This document shows positions 1-7,910 of a DNA stretch of 64,000 nt, piece by piece. The DNA lies in contig NZ_PHKV01000002.1 of NCBI RefSeq assembly GCF_002846205.1, positions 372,001-436,000 of the forward strand, in the 5' to 3' direction. A model generated the notes under the pieces. That model was not told the DNA's origin. It saw nothing but the letters and a program-made list of their open reading frames with translations, and did no database searches. The first letter of the stretch is position 1. Every line of letters starts with the position of its first letter. The DNA is from Xanthomonas prunicola (GTDB lineage: Bacteria > Pseudomonadota > Gammaproteobacteria > Xanthomonadales > Xanthomonadaceae). A program made the position numbers and the translations under genes.

Positions 1-1
1 G

Positions 2-331
2 CTGCTCAGCTACGCCTGGCCGGGCAACCTGCGCCAACTGCGCAACGTGCTGCGCACGGCCGCCGTGCTGTGCAGTGACGGAGTGATTCGCATATCGAAT
101 CTGCCGCAGGAAATCGTCGACGCCGGCAGCGCGCCCTGCCTGGTCGATGGGCGTGCGGTCGCGGCCGACGATATGCCTGGCCGCGTCGCATTGGATCAGG
201 CCGAGCGGCTGGTGCTGCAGCAACAACTCGAACGCCACCGCTGGAATGTCAGCCGCACCGCCGACGCCCTGGGCATCAGCCGTAACACCCTGTACCGCAA
301 GCTGCGCAAGCACAGCTTGGAGACTGGGTGA
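2..331 (+). CDS. Sigma-54-dependent Fis-family activator, C-terminal part (partial, 5' end outside window)
   Basis: Only the last 109 codons are present; the reading frame is open from base 2. The fragment begins at the end of the AAA+ domain with the WPGNLRQLRN segment that closes sigma-54 activator ATPase domains. After a short linker it ends in a Fis-type helix-turn-helix (RTADALGISRNTLYRKLRK, about residues 85-103 of the fragment). The protein is therefore an enhancer-binding protein that remodels RNA polymerase-sigma54; the sensor domain is not visible. It converges on the PQQ dehydrogenase operon, whose promoter has a -24/-12 sequence. I infer it is an AcoR-like regulator of that operon. 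The family is certain; the target is inference. Confidence 0.93.
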   Translation: MLSYAWPGNLRQLRNVLRTAAVLCSDGVIRISNLPQEIVDAGSAPCLVDGRAVAADDMPGRVALDQAERLVLQQQLERHRWNVSRTADALGISRNTLYRKLRKHSLETG

Positions 332-819
332 TCTGAGGGCAGTGATGCGGGACTGGGCAATGGGAATTCCTTCAAGCCAATGCAGTTCTTGCCAGGTGTA
401 CATGCAGCAATAACACAGCGACTTTCTGTCTTCATGCGGTCGCCGCTTGTGCGCGGCGCACATGTGCCACTCGTACGTGCAGCGATAGCGAGCGGGCAAG
501 CACAAGTCGCGATGGTCGACGTGTCAGCGCGAGCAACAGATGACATGCGCCGGCTACTTTGCCGCCTGCACATCACGAGCCGCTTCCATAAGACCACCGA
601 CCAAGGTTCTGGTACGGTGCCCTCCCCGCTTGTGGGACCGATGACGGCATGAATGCCGCCATCGCCCCCCAGGGGCGGATGTGCGGCGTTGTCCCGGAGC
701 GGTGAGCACACCGCGCACGAGACCAGCGCGACTTACCAGCGTCCCGACAACGCCACGAGCGGCAAAGTCCTGGGGCTAGGGTTCGCTGCTACCCAAATCC
801 CGAATCCCTGATCCCGGTC
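332..819. other. Intergenic region between convergent genes, no supported gene
   Basis: About 490 bases between the regulator fragment and the TonB receptor. A 90-codon open frame at 380-652 on the plus strand has no recognisable domain or ribosome binding site and I do not accept it. The region holds the imperfect palindrome listed separately and, at 792-815, a short run of the ATCCCGAATCCC type just past the receptor stop codon. Confidence 0.6.
640..663. repeat. REP-like palindrome (core CGGCAT-NN-ATGCCG)
   Basis: GATGACGGCAT, spacer GA, then ATGCCGCCATC: an 11-base inverted repeat with one G-T type mismatch. The core CGGCAT-NN-ATGCCG occurs again at 45930-45955. This suggests a dispersed intergenic palindrome rather than a dedicated terminator, although it could also help stop convergent transcription. 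Confidence 0.5.
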
Positions 820-3204
820 TCAAAGCGCCCAACGTAGCCCGATCAGATACTGCCGTGGTGCGCCCGGTGCGAGAAACCGCGCGGGGCCGGTCTCCACTGG
901 CGCGTCCTGCGGGCGTGCGAGTTCGCCATCGGGAAACACGTCTTCGGCCACAGCCGCGTAAGTTGCATAGCGGCGGTTGAAGACGTTGTCGACGCGCGCG
1001 AACAACGACAACCGCTCGCTGAGCGTCCAGCGCCCATACAAATCGACGAGTGCATAACCAGCGGTTCCGATGTTGATCCGCTCAGGTGCCGGCTCGCCGG
1101 CTTCGGCGTTGTCGACCTGGCCGTCTTCGTTGCCGCTGGCGATGCGCCCAGATACCGCGCGCACGCCAGCGCCCAAGGTCAGCGCATCGCGCTGCCATTG
1201 CGCACCGAGTTTGAGGTTGTGACGCGGCAACGCCGCAATACGCAACCCGGGCCGTAGTGCGATCACCCGCTCGCCGGAGAGCAGTTCGCCATCGCTGCGA
1301 TACGTCGCATCCAGGTAGCTATATCCGGCCGACCATTGCCAGTCGCCGCTGCGCAGATGCAGTGCCGCATCCATGCCCTGATAGCGCGTGCGGCCGACAT
1401 TGTCGAAGTAGCCCAGCTGCGTGTCCGGTGCGCGTAAGAACAGAATGTCGTTACGATTGTCGGCGCGGTACACCGACAATGTGGCATTGCTGTCGGCAGA
1501 CGGTGTCCAGCGCGCACCCAATTCGTAGGTCCGCGAGATGATCTGCTCAAGGCGCGGATCGGCCTGCAAGCCGGTCGGCAACCGGCACGGCTGGGTGGGG
1601 TCGGCGCAGCCCAGTTCGATGGCGGTCGGTGCACGGCTGTTCTGCGCGACCGAGCCGTACAGCGTCACACCAGACGCGAGCCGATGAGTCAAACCCAGCG
1701 ATGGGTTGGCCTTGGCATAAACAAAGCGCTCGCGCGGGCGATCGCCGTCGTCGGCCGTGGAAAGCACGTTGTCCACCACCACGTGATTCCAGCGCACTGC
1801 CGCGGTGAGATGGGTGGCATCGTCCAGCGCCCAGGTATCGGCAAGGAACACGCCCAGCGTCTCGGTGCTCCCGCGCACGCCGGAAAAGAACGCGCGTTCG
1901 ACAGCGGGATCGGCAACGACCGAGCGGTCGGGCTGCACCCACCCGTCGCCGGTGAATTGCTGATAACGCACATGGCCGCGATCGAAGGTGACGCCGGTCG
2001 TGAGCGCATGCGCGCCCCACTGCCTGCTCAGGTTGAGCGCCACGCCTTGTGCTTGCTGACGCATCTGGGTGGTGTTGAGCGCGCCGGTGTGCAGCACATC
2101 GGCATCGGTGCGGGCGACATCGCAATCGGCATCCAGCGCGCTGCCATCGGCGGCATACCCGGACGCGCATTCTTCGACGAACGCTTCGTATTCTTCGCCG
2201 ATATCGCCATTGACGGTGTCGCGGCGCCCTACGCGCGAGTAAGCCAGGGCGTGCAACGCGGTGTCTTCATCGAAACGATGATCCAACTGGGCGGTCAACA
2301 ACGTGTTGCGATTGCGGGTGAGATCGGGCGAGGTGTACACCGAACGCCGATCGGCGCGATACAGGCCTGGCTCCGGACCTTCGTCGGTGTAGCGTGTATC
2401 CGGCAGCAGACCATTGCCGATCAGACGGCTGCGCCCATGCAGCAACGACAGGCTCCAGTCGGTCTGCTCGCCTTGCTTACCGACTTTGCCAAACACGGTG
2501 CCAAGCCGGCCTTCGGAGGCATCCCGCCAGCCGTTTTCATCTAACCCGGTCACCGCAACAAAGCCATGCCAGCCGTCCGCGTCAGCGATGCCGTAACTGG
2601 CATCCAGCCGCCTGCGCGCGCCACTGCCGATGCTTACTTCGACGTGCACTCCGGGTGCGGTCAGTCCGGATGCGGTGGACAGCACTACTGTCCCGCCCAA
2701 CGTGTTGGGCCCGAACAGCGGGTTGGAACCAGGCATCAGCGTCACGGCGGTGATGGCCGATTCGGGCAGCATGTCCCAACTGACGATATCGGCGAACGGT
2801 TCGTTGACGCGCACGCCATCCAGATAGACCGACACGCCTTGCGACGCGCCCGGCAGCGCAGAGGCGCGAAAGCCATGGAAGGTGAGATCGTTCTGGAAGG
2901 CGCTGCCTTGCACATCATTGCCGTCCACGCCGACGAAACGCCGCTGCAGTAGATCGCTCAGGTTGTTGCTGCGGCCGCGTGATAGCTCGGCGTTGCTCGC
3001 CGATTGCACCATGTACGGCAATTGCGCCGCATCGATGGTGGTGCCGGGGATCGGCGTGGCGGTCACCTCCACACGGTCCAGCCAGGTGATTTGCGGTGCG
3101 TCGGCTGCAGCAGCCAGTGCGCTGTGTGCGAGCAAGGCGATGGTGCATGCGCCTGCCAGCGCATGACGGTGCAGCCTTGCTGTCCTGCCCCTTTCTGCTG
3201 CCAT
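820..3204 (-). CDS. TonB-dependent outer-membrane receptor, last gene of the PQQ dehydrogenase operon
   Basis: A 794-residue receptor. The ATG at 3204 follows a GGAGG six bases upstream and gives a signal peptide (hydrophobic stretch about residues 17-33). The open frame extends to 3402 but overlaps the dehydrogenase upstream. A TonB-box-like RVEVTATP comes early in the mature protein. The plug follows, with the NPLFGPNTLGGTV segment typical of siderophore-type receptors, then a long beta-barrel ending in alternating aromatic strands (YLIGLRWAL). It would import a scarce ligand across the outer membrane using TonB energy. Only 11 bases separate it from the zinc dehydrogenase, so it is probably cotranscribed. 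By context the ligand could be PQQ, a lanthanide chelate or a substrate; the sequence does not decide. Confidence 0.93.
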   Translation of the reverse strand: MAAERGRTARLHRHALAGACTIALLAHSALAAAADAPQITWLDRVEVTATPIPGTTIDAAQLPYMVQSASNAELSRGRSNNLSDLLQRRFVGVDGNDVQGSAFQNDLTFHGFRASALPGASQGVSVYLDGVRVNEPFADIVSWDMLPESAITAVTLMPGSNPLFGPNTLGGTVVLSTASGLTAPGVHVEVSIGSGARRRLDASYGIADADGWHGFVAVTGLDENGWRDASEGRLGTVFGKVGKQGEQTDWSLSLLHGRSRLIGNGLLPDTRYTDEGPEPGLYRADRRSVYTSPDLTRNRNTLLTAQLDHRFDEDTALHALAYSRVGRRDTVNGDIGEEYEAFVEECASGYAADGSALDADCDVARTDADVLHTGALNTTQMRQQAQGVALNLSRQWGAHALTTGVTFDRGHVRYQQFTGDGWVQPDRSVVADPAVERAFFSGVRGSTETLGVFLADTWALDDATHLTAAVRWNHVVVDNVLSTADDGDRPRERFVYAKANPSLGLTHRLASGVTLYGSVAQNSRAPTAIELGCADPTQPCRLPTGLQADPRLEQIISRTYELGARWTPSADSNATLSVYRADNRNDILFLRAPDTQLGYFDNVGRTRYQGMDAALHLRSGDWQWSAGYSYLDATYRSDGELLSGERVIALRPGLRIAALPRHNLKLGAQWQRDALTLGAGVRAVSGRIASGNEDGQVDNAEAGEPAPERINIGTAGYALVDLYGRWTLSERLSLFARVDNVFNRRYATYAAVAEDVFPDGELARPQDAPVETGPARFLAPGAPRQYLIGLRWAL

Positions 3205-3215
3205 TTGCGCCTCCG

Positions 3216-4322
3216 TCAGTACACCACGATTGATTTGATGCCACGCGCCGCACGCAGGTCCGCCAACGCCTGGTTGATGTCGTCCAAAGCCAGGGTGCGC
3301 GTGATCAACGGCGCCAGTTGGATGTCGCCCTGCAGATAACGCTCGACGTAGCCGGGCAATTCGCTGCGCCCTTTGACGCCGCCGAAGGCGCTGCCGCGCC
3401 ACACCCGCCCGGTCACCAATTGAAACGGGCGCGTGCTGATTTCCTGCGCGTCATCGGCCACGCCCAGAATGACGCTTTCGCCCCAGCCCTTGTGGCAGCA
3501 CTCCAGCGCCGCCCGCATCGCGCCGACATCGCCGACGCATTCAAAACTGTGGTCGGCGCCACCGTCGGTCAGGTCCACGATCACCTGCTGGATCGGCGCA
3601 CCGTAGTCGCGCGGATCCAGACAATCGGTGGCGCCCAGCGTGCGTGCCAGTGCGAACTTGGCGGGGTCGATATCCACCGCGATGATACGGCCGGCCCGTG
3701 CCAGCACCGCGCCCTGCACCACCGACAAACCGATGCCGCCGAGCCCGAACACCGCCACGCAATCGCCTGGCCGCACATGTGTGCTGTTGAGCACCGCACC
3801 GACGCCGGTAGTGACCGTGCAGCCGAGCAGGCAGACCTGCTCCAACGGCGCATCCGGGTGGATACGTGCGACCGCGATCTCCGGAAGCACGGTGTATTCG
3901 GAAAACGTGCTGGTGCCCATGTGATGCAGGATCGGCTGCCCGCGCAACGAAAACCGGCTGCTGCCATCGGGCATCAGGCCACGCTCCTGACTGCTGCGAA
4001 TGGCTTGACACAAATTCGTGCGACCGGAACGGCAGAACTTGCACACGCCGCATTCGGGCATGTACAGCGGAATCACATGATCGCCGGGCCGCACGCTGGT
4101 GACGCCGATGCCGACGTCTTCGACAACACCGGCGCCCTCCTGCCCCAGGATTGCCGGAAAGCTGACGGCATGGCCATGCGCCAGCACATGCGCATCGCCG
4201 TGACAGATGCCGGTGGCAACCAGGCGCACCAGCACCTCGCCGGGACGCGGCGGCTGCAGGTCCACTTCTTCGATGGTCAACGGCTGGTGCGGACCCCAGG
4301 CCACCGCAGCGCGTGTCTTCAT
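3216..4322 (-). CDS. Class III-like zinc-dependent alcohol dehydrogenase with altered zinc ligand
   Basis: A 368-residue medium-chain dehydrogenase, close to S-(hydroxymethyl)glutathione dehydrogenases ([36 protein letters not shown]). Start ATG 4322 is preceded by GGGAGG. Structural-zinc cysteines are at 91, 94, 97 and 105; catalytic-zinc cysteines are at 40 and 168. The histidine of the family motif GHE, the second catalytic zinc ligand, is glutamine here (GQE, Gln61). The nucleotide-binding [13 protein letters not shown] follows. Family members use NAD to oxidise long-chain alcohols and the glutathione adduct of formaldehyde, so it may process the aldehyde made by the PQQ enzyme in the same operon. 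The ligand change leaves activity and metal content open. Confidence 0.92.
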   Translation of the reverse strand: MKTRAAVAWGPHQPLTIEEVDLQPPRPGEVLVRLVATGICHGDAHVLAHGHAVSFPAILGQEGAGVVEDVGIGVTSVRPGDHVIPLYMPECGVCKFCRSGRTNLCQAIRSSQERGLMPDGSSRFSLRGQPILHHMGTSTFSEYTVLPEIAVARIHPDAPLEQVCLLGCTVTTGVGAVLNSTHVRPGDCVAVFGLGGIGLSVVQGAVLARAGRIIAVDIDPAKFALARTLGATDCLDPRDYGAPIQQVIVDLTDGGADHSFECVGDVGAMRAALECCHKGWGESVILGVADDAQEISTRPFQLVTGRVWRGSAFGGVKGRSELPGYVERYLQGDIQLAPLITRTLALDDINQALADLRAARGIKSIVVY

Positions 4323-4357
4323 CCGGCCTCCCTGACGCGCGTCGGCATGCCGGCCGC

Positions 4358-5404
4358 CTAGCGCGCGATGATCACGCCCCACGGCAGTTCGCCGACGGGG
4401 ATCTGTTTGAGTTCGCGCAAACTGGCTGTATCGATCACGCTCACGGTGTTGGAGCGCCCGTTGGCGACATAGAGCTTGTCGCCGGCCGGCGTCAGTGCCG
4501 GATTCCACGGGCGCTGCCCGACCGGAATGTCCGCCAGGCTGCGCGCGGTGTTGAGGTCGATCACGCTGACCGTGCCGGCGCCGCCATTGGAGGCATATAG
4601 CCGCGTGCCATCGGCCGACACGGCCACACCGGCAGTACGCACGCCGGCCGGCAGACTGGCGCGACGCTGACGCGTTTGCAGGTCGATCACGTCCACCACG
4701 TTGGCGGTTTCCTGCGCGATGTACACGCTGTGCCCATCAGGTGCGAATGCCATGCCGCGCGGATGCCCGCTGGTGGCCACCACGCCGCGCGATCGACGGG
4801 CCGCCAAATCAATCATGTCCATGTCGTTGGAGCCCTCGTTGCTGGTGAGCAACCACTTGCCATCCGGGGTGTAGGCGCAATGCTCCGGCGCCTGCCCGCG
4901 CGTGGCGATCACCTGCTGCACGGTGAATTGCGCCGCATCGATCAGGGTCACCTGATTCTGGCCTTCCACGCACACCGCGAACTGCTTGCCGTCCGGCGAC
5001 AACGCGACGCCTTCGGCGTTCTCGCCGATGTCGACGCTGCGCAACACCGCATCTTTTTCGGTATCGAGTTCGACCAGCCGGTGATGCTCGGCGTCGATCA
5101 GGTACAGATGCCCCTGCGGGCCGGGCAAGAGCTGCTGCAGGCGTTTGCCAAGCTGGCCCTGCGCGCTGAGCGTGCGCACCACGGTATCGGTGTGCGTATC
5201 GATCACCGACACCGTGCCGCTGCGCTGATTGGGCACATACGCAACCACCGGCGGCGTTGCCGGCGCCGGTGTTGCACTGCCTGTCGCCGCGGGTACGGTG
5301 GTCGCTGTCGGTGTGGCAGTGTCGCGCTGGCAGCCTGACAGCAACAGTGTGCCCAACATCGCTGCTGCAAGCACGCACGGCCAGCGAGCAGGCGCTGGCC
5401 TCAT
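4358..5404 (-). CDS. YVTN-repeat beta-propeller lipoprotein of the PQQ operon
   Basis: 348 residues. The N-terminus is a lipoprotein signal (LLLSGC, Cys25), followed by a Thr/Pro/Ala-rich spacer. The rest is seven or so repeats of about 40 residues with the pattern YV(P/A)N-x-x-S-x-TVSVID-T, the YVTN family seven-bladed propeller. Proteins of this kind are found beside PQQ-dependent dehydrogenases (PQQ-dependent catabolism-associated propeller family); their exact role is unknown, with electron-transfer scaffolding or ligand binding suggested. The start overlaps the cytochrome stop by four bases (ATGA at 5401-5404), so translation is probably coupled. Confidence 0.88.
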   Translation of the reverse strand: MRPAPARWPCVLAAAMLGTLLLSGCQRDTATPTATTVPAATGSATPAPATPPVVAYVPNQRSGTVSVIDTHTDTVVRTLSAQGQLGKRLQQLLPGPQGHLYLIDAEHHRLVELDTEKDAVLRSVDIGENAEGVALSPDGKQFAVCVEGQNQVTLIDAAQFTVQQVIATRGQAPEHCAYTPDGKWLLTSNEGSNDMDMIDLAARRSRGVVATSGHPRGMAFAPDGHSVYIAQETANVVDVIDLQTRQRRASLPAGVRTAGVAVSADGTRLYASNGGAGTVSVIDLNTARSLADIPVGQRPWNPALTPAGDKLYVANGRSNTVSVIDTASLRELKQIPVGELPWGVIIAR

Positions 5405-6072
5405 TGCGCCTTGCCTGCGGTCTTGTTGATCGAGTGGATGAAGGCGAGCAACTTTTCGGTATCGCCGGGCTTGAGCACCGGTCCAAACGGCGGCATCTGC
5501 CCGACCACCTTTTCATGCCCGATGCGGGTCTTGCCATGGGTAATCATGGCGGCGGTGCCTTCGCTGATCAGCGTGCGCAAGGTGTCGTCGTCGCTGCCAT
5601 ACACCCAGATGTCGTTGGTCAGCGGCGGGCACATGCCACCGCCGCCAGTACCGCCGTGGCAGGCATTGCAGCCGGCCGAAAAATAGATCTTCTTGCCTTC
5701 GGCCACTAACTCCGGCGTGACCTTGACCTCGGGGCCTTTCGGAATCGGCACGATCGTGGCCGGTGGTGCGACTGGAGTCGCTGGATCCGGGGCAGGCCCG
5801 GCCGCCACATTGGGCATCGCTGCGGCCGCAGGTGCGGGTGCAGGCGCTGTGTTGTCGGCGGCTGGCGCAGACGCAGGCGCGCTGGCGGCCGGTGGAGGCG
5901 GTGCATCGGCGGCCGGAGCAGGCGGCGCATCGGCGGCCGGAGCAGGCGGCGCATCGGCGGCCGGAGCAGGCGGCGCGTCCTTGCCGCAGGCGGCCAGTAC
6001 GACGCTGAACATCAAAGCGCACAGCGGTGCGCGGACAGAATGATCGAGATAACGTTTGGTGGGCGTGCGCAT
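5401..6072 (-). CDS. c-type cytochrome lipoprotein with Pro-Ala linker
   Basis: 223 residues. ATG 6072 follows an AAGG about eight bases upstream; an in-frame ATG at 6138 would add 22 residues with no signal and overlap the upstream gene. It has a lipoprotein signal (VVLAAC, Cys near 29), a long Ala-Pro-Asp linker partly built from a 24-base tandem repeat, and then a single-haem domain. The haem site is CNACH, with a downstream methionine in GQMPPFGP as probable sixth ligand. In family context it would accept electrons from the PQQ dehydrogenase and pass them to the respiratory chain, as XoxG/MxaG-type cytochromes do. The flexible linker would let a membrane-tethered haem domain reach its partner. 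Confidence 0.92.
   Translation of the reverse strand: MRTPTKRYLDHSVRAPLCALMFSVVLAACGKDAPPAPAADAPPAPAADAPPAPAADAPPPPAASAPASAPAADNTAPAPAPAAAAMPNVAAGPAPDPATPVAPPATIVPIPKGPEVKVTPELVAEGKKIYFSAGCNACHGGTGGGGMCPPLTNDIWVYGSDDDTLRTLISEGTAAMITHGKTRIGHEKVVGQMPPFGPVLKPGDTEKLLAFIHSINKTAGKAQ
5901..5972. repeat. 24-bp tandem repeat, three units, inside the cytochrome gene
   Basis: Three units of 24 bases, identical apart from one base in the first, encode the eight-residue repeat AADAPPAP of the cytochrome linker. A degenerate half unit lies just before. The unit length is a multiple of three, so slippage would change linker length without breaking the frame. Confidence 0.85.
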
Positions 6073-6134
6073 GAACGAACCTTTTTGATCGGAGGGAACG
6101 CCGCGCACCCCTGTGCACGCGACGGGTGACGCAA

Positions 6135-7910
6135 TCATTTGCGGGCTGGGCGCCTGGCCTCGGTGAGCAGCGTCGTCAGTGCGGCATCGCCCCGTGCCTG
6201 CGCCAGCTCTGCGGCGGTCTTGCCGTCGCGGTTGCGCGCAGACGGATCGGCACCTGCAGCCAGCAGGCGTTTGGCGACCGCTTCGCGCCCGGCCGCTGCA
6301 GCCAACATCAACGCCGTGACGCCCGCCTGATTGGCGTGGTTGACCTCGGCGCCGCGTGCCAGCACGGCATCCAGAATCGCCGGGTCGTCGCGTGCGACGG
6401 CAAACATCACCGGCGTAAATCCAGTGGGATTGGCACGCCTCACATTCGCGCCCTTCTCCAACAGCGCCTGCACCACGTCCACGTCGGCATACGACACCGC
6501 AAGATCCAGTGCGCTCCAGCCATCGCTGGCGACGGTGTCTACCGGGGCGCGCTTTGCAAGCAGCCTGCTGACGCTGTCCGCGTCATTAGCCCAGGCGGCT
6601 TTCATCAGCGCAGTCCAGCCGCTGGCGTCGCGCGCGTCCAGGCCTGCGCCGGCATCCAACAATAGGCCGACCAGATCCGGCTCCTGATTGCGGATGGCCT
6701 GATGCAACGGCGGCTCGCCGAGCAGGTTGGCGTGATTGGCATCGGCGCCATGGCGCAGCAGCCATGCAGCACGCACGGCGTCGCCGGCATCCAGCGCATG
6801 CGCCAGTTCCTGGTTCGGGTCGGCACCGTCGGCGATGCGCAGTTGCAGCTGCGCCAATTCTTGCGACGAGGCCGCCGGGCTGGGCGCAGCGGAGGTAGGC
6901 GTCGGCGTGACATACGGCCCGTGCGATGCCAGATCGCCAGCCACGATGCAGTCGCTGCAGCGCACCAGCGGCACGTGATAGCTGCGCAGGATCTCGGCGA
7001 TCTTGGCGGCGTTGTCCTGCAGCGCGGTGTTAAATGCATCGCGCAGTGCGGCGTTCTTGCGCGATACGGCCCACGCCATCGAATATTCCAGCACCGCATC
7101 GTCGATGGTGTTCAACGGCACCACGCCCAGGCTACTGCGCGCGGCGTAGTAACCGGCCACTGGGCCCCAGGATTCGGCTGCATCCAGTTCGTTGGCGGCC
7201 ACACGCTCCACCAGCTTGCCTGGATGTTCTTCCGGCGCGGTGGCCGAGTCGTAGAACAGGTACTGCACCTGGCCACTGATGCCGTGTTCGTAGAGCGCCT
7301 GGCGGGCGGGTGAGCTCTGAAACACGCCCAGCCGCAGTTTTTTCAGCGCCGGATCGTCCAGCGATGTGGGCACCAGAGTCAGACCCTTGCGCGTGACCAG
7401 CACGTAGGTCGAGCGGTACACCGGGCGCGTGGTCAGGCCCTGCTCGAAATCGCTGTTGAGATCCATCAGCAGATCGCAGCGGCCGGCAGTGATGGTGCTG
7501 CGCGCCAGCCCGCGCTGGTAGTAGGTGCGCCATTCGTATTCCAGGCGACGGCCCATGGCATCGGCCACCACCTGCGCAATCTTGTTCTGAAAGCCTTCGC
7601 CCGCCTTGTTGGACAACGGCATGTTGCCCGGGTCTGCGCACACACGCAGCACGCCCGGGTCGGGAGCGGGCGGCGGTGCGGATGCCGCTGCCGGCGTGGT
7701 TGCCGGCGAAGCGGTGGATGCCGGCGCCGCAGTGGACGCCGCATCCGAATGAGAAGCGCGAGCCGTCGGTGAAGACGGCTCGCGTGTGCAGCCTGCGGCG
7801 ACGAGTCCGAGACTACACAGCACCAGCACCTGATGCAGATGCCGGGTGATGCCGCGCACACCGGCAGCAAGCTGCCGAGGTGCGCGTCCAACGCCTTGCG
7901 TGGATGTCAT
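6135..7910 (-). CDS. Quinoprotein-associated solute-binding lipoprotein fused to ankyrin repeats
   Basis: 591 residues in two parts. After a lipoprotein signal (LVAAGC, Cys41) and an Ala/Pro/Ser spacer, residues about 87-330 form a periplasmic binding-protein domain (LRVCADPGNMPLSN, CDLLMDLNSDF). This is the family found with quinoprotein dehydrogenases and related to XoxJ/MoxJ, which is thought to help activate the PQQ enzyme. Residues about 365-585 are a run of ankyrin repeats of about 33 residues (GWTALMKAAW, GVTALMLAAAAGR, LLAAGADPSARN). Start ATG 7910 overlaps the dehydrogenase stop (ATGA). The fusion suggests the chaperone-like domain carries its own protein-docking surface outside the cytoplasm. 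Domain assignment is firm; function is inferred. Confidence 0.9.
   Translation of the reverse strand: MTSTQGVGRAPRQLAAGVRGITRHLHQVLVLCSLGLVAAGCTREPSSPTARASHSDAASTAAPASTASPATTPAAASAPPPAPDPGVLRVCADPGNMPLSNKAGEGFQNKIAQVVADAMGRRLEYEWRTYYQRGLARSTITAGRCDLLMDLNSDFEQGLTTRPVYRSTYVLVTRKGLTLVPTSLDDPALKKLRLGVFQSSPARQALYEHGISGQVQYLFYDSATAPEEHPGKLVERVAANELDAAESWGPVAGYYAARSSLGVVPLNTIDDAVLEYSMAWAVSRKNAALRDAFNTALQDNAAKIAEILRSYHVPLVRCSDCIVAGDLASHGPYVTPTPTSAAPSPAASSQELAQLQLRIADGADPNQELAHALDAGDAVRAAWLLRHGADANHANLLGEPPLHQAIRNQEPDLVGLLLDAGAGLDARDASGWTALMKAAWANDADSVSRLLAKRAPVDTVASDGWSALDLAVSYADVDVVQALLEKGANVRRANPTGFTPVMFAVARDDPAILDAVLARGAEVNHANQAGVTALMLAAAAGREAVAKRLLAAGADPSARNRDGKTAAELAQARGDAALTTLLTEARRPARK

Noticed and set aside
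380-652. 90-codon plus-strand open frame
   Set aside because: No domain, no ribosome site, overlaps longer frames on the other strand.
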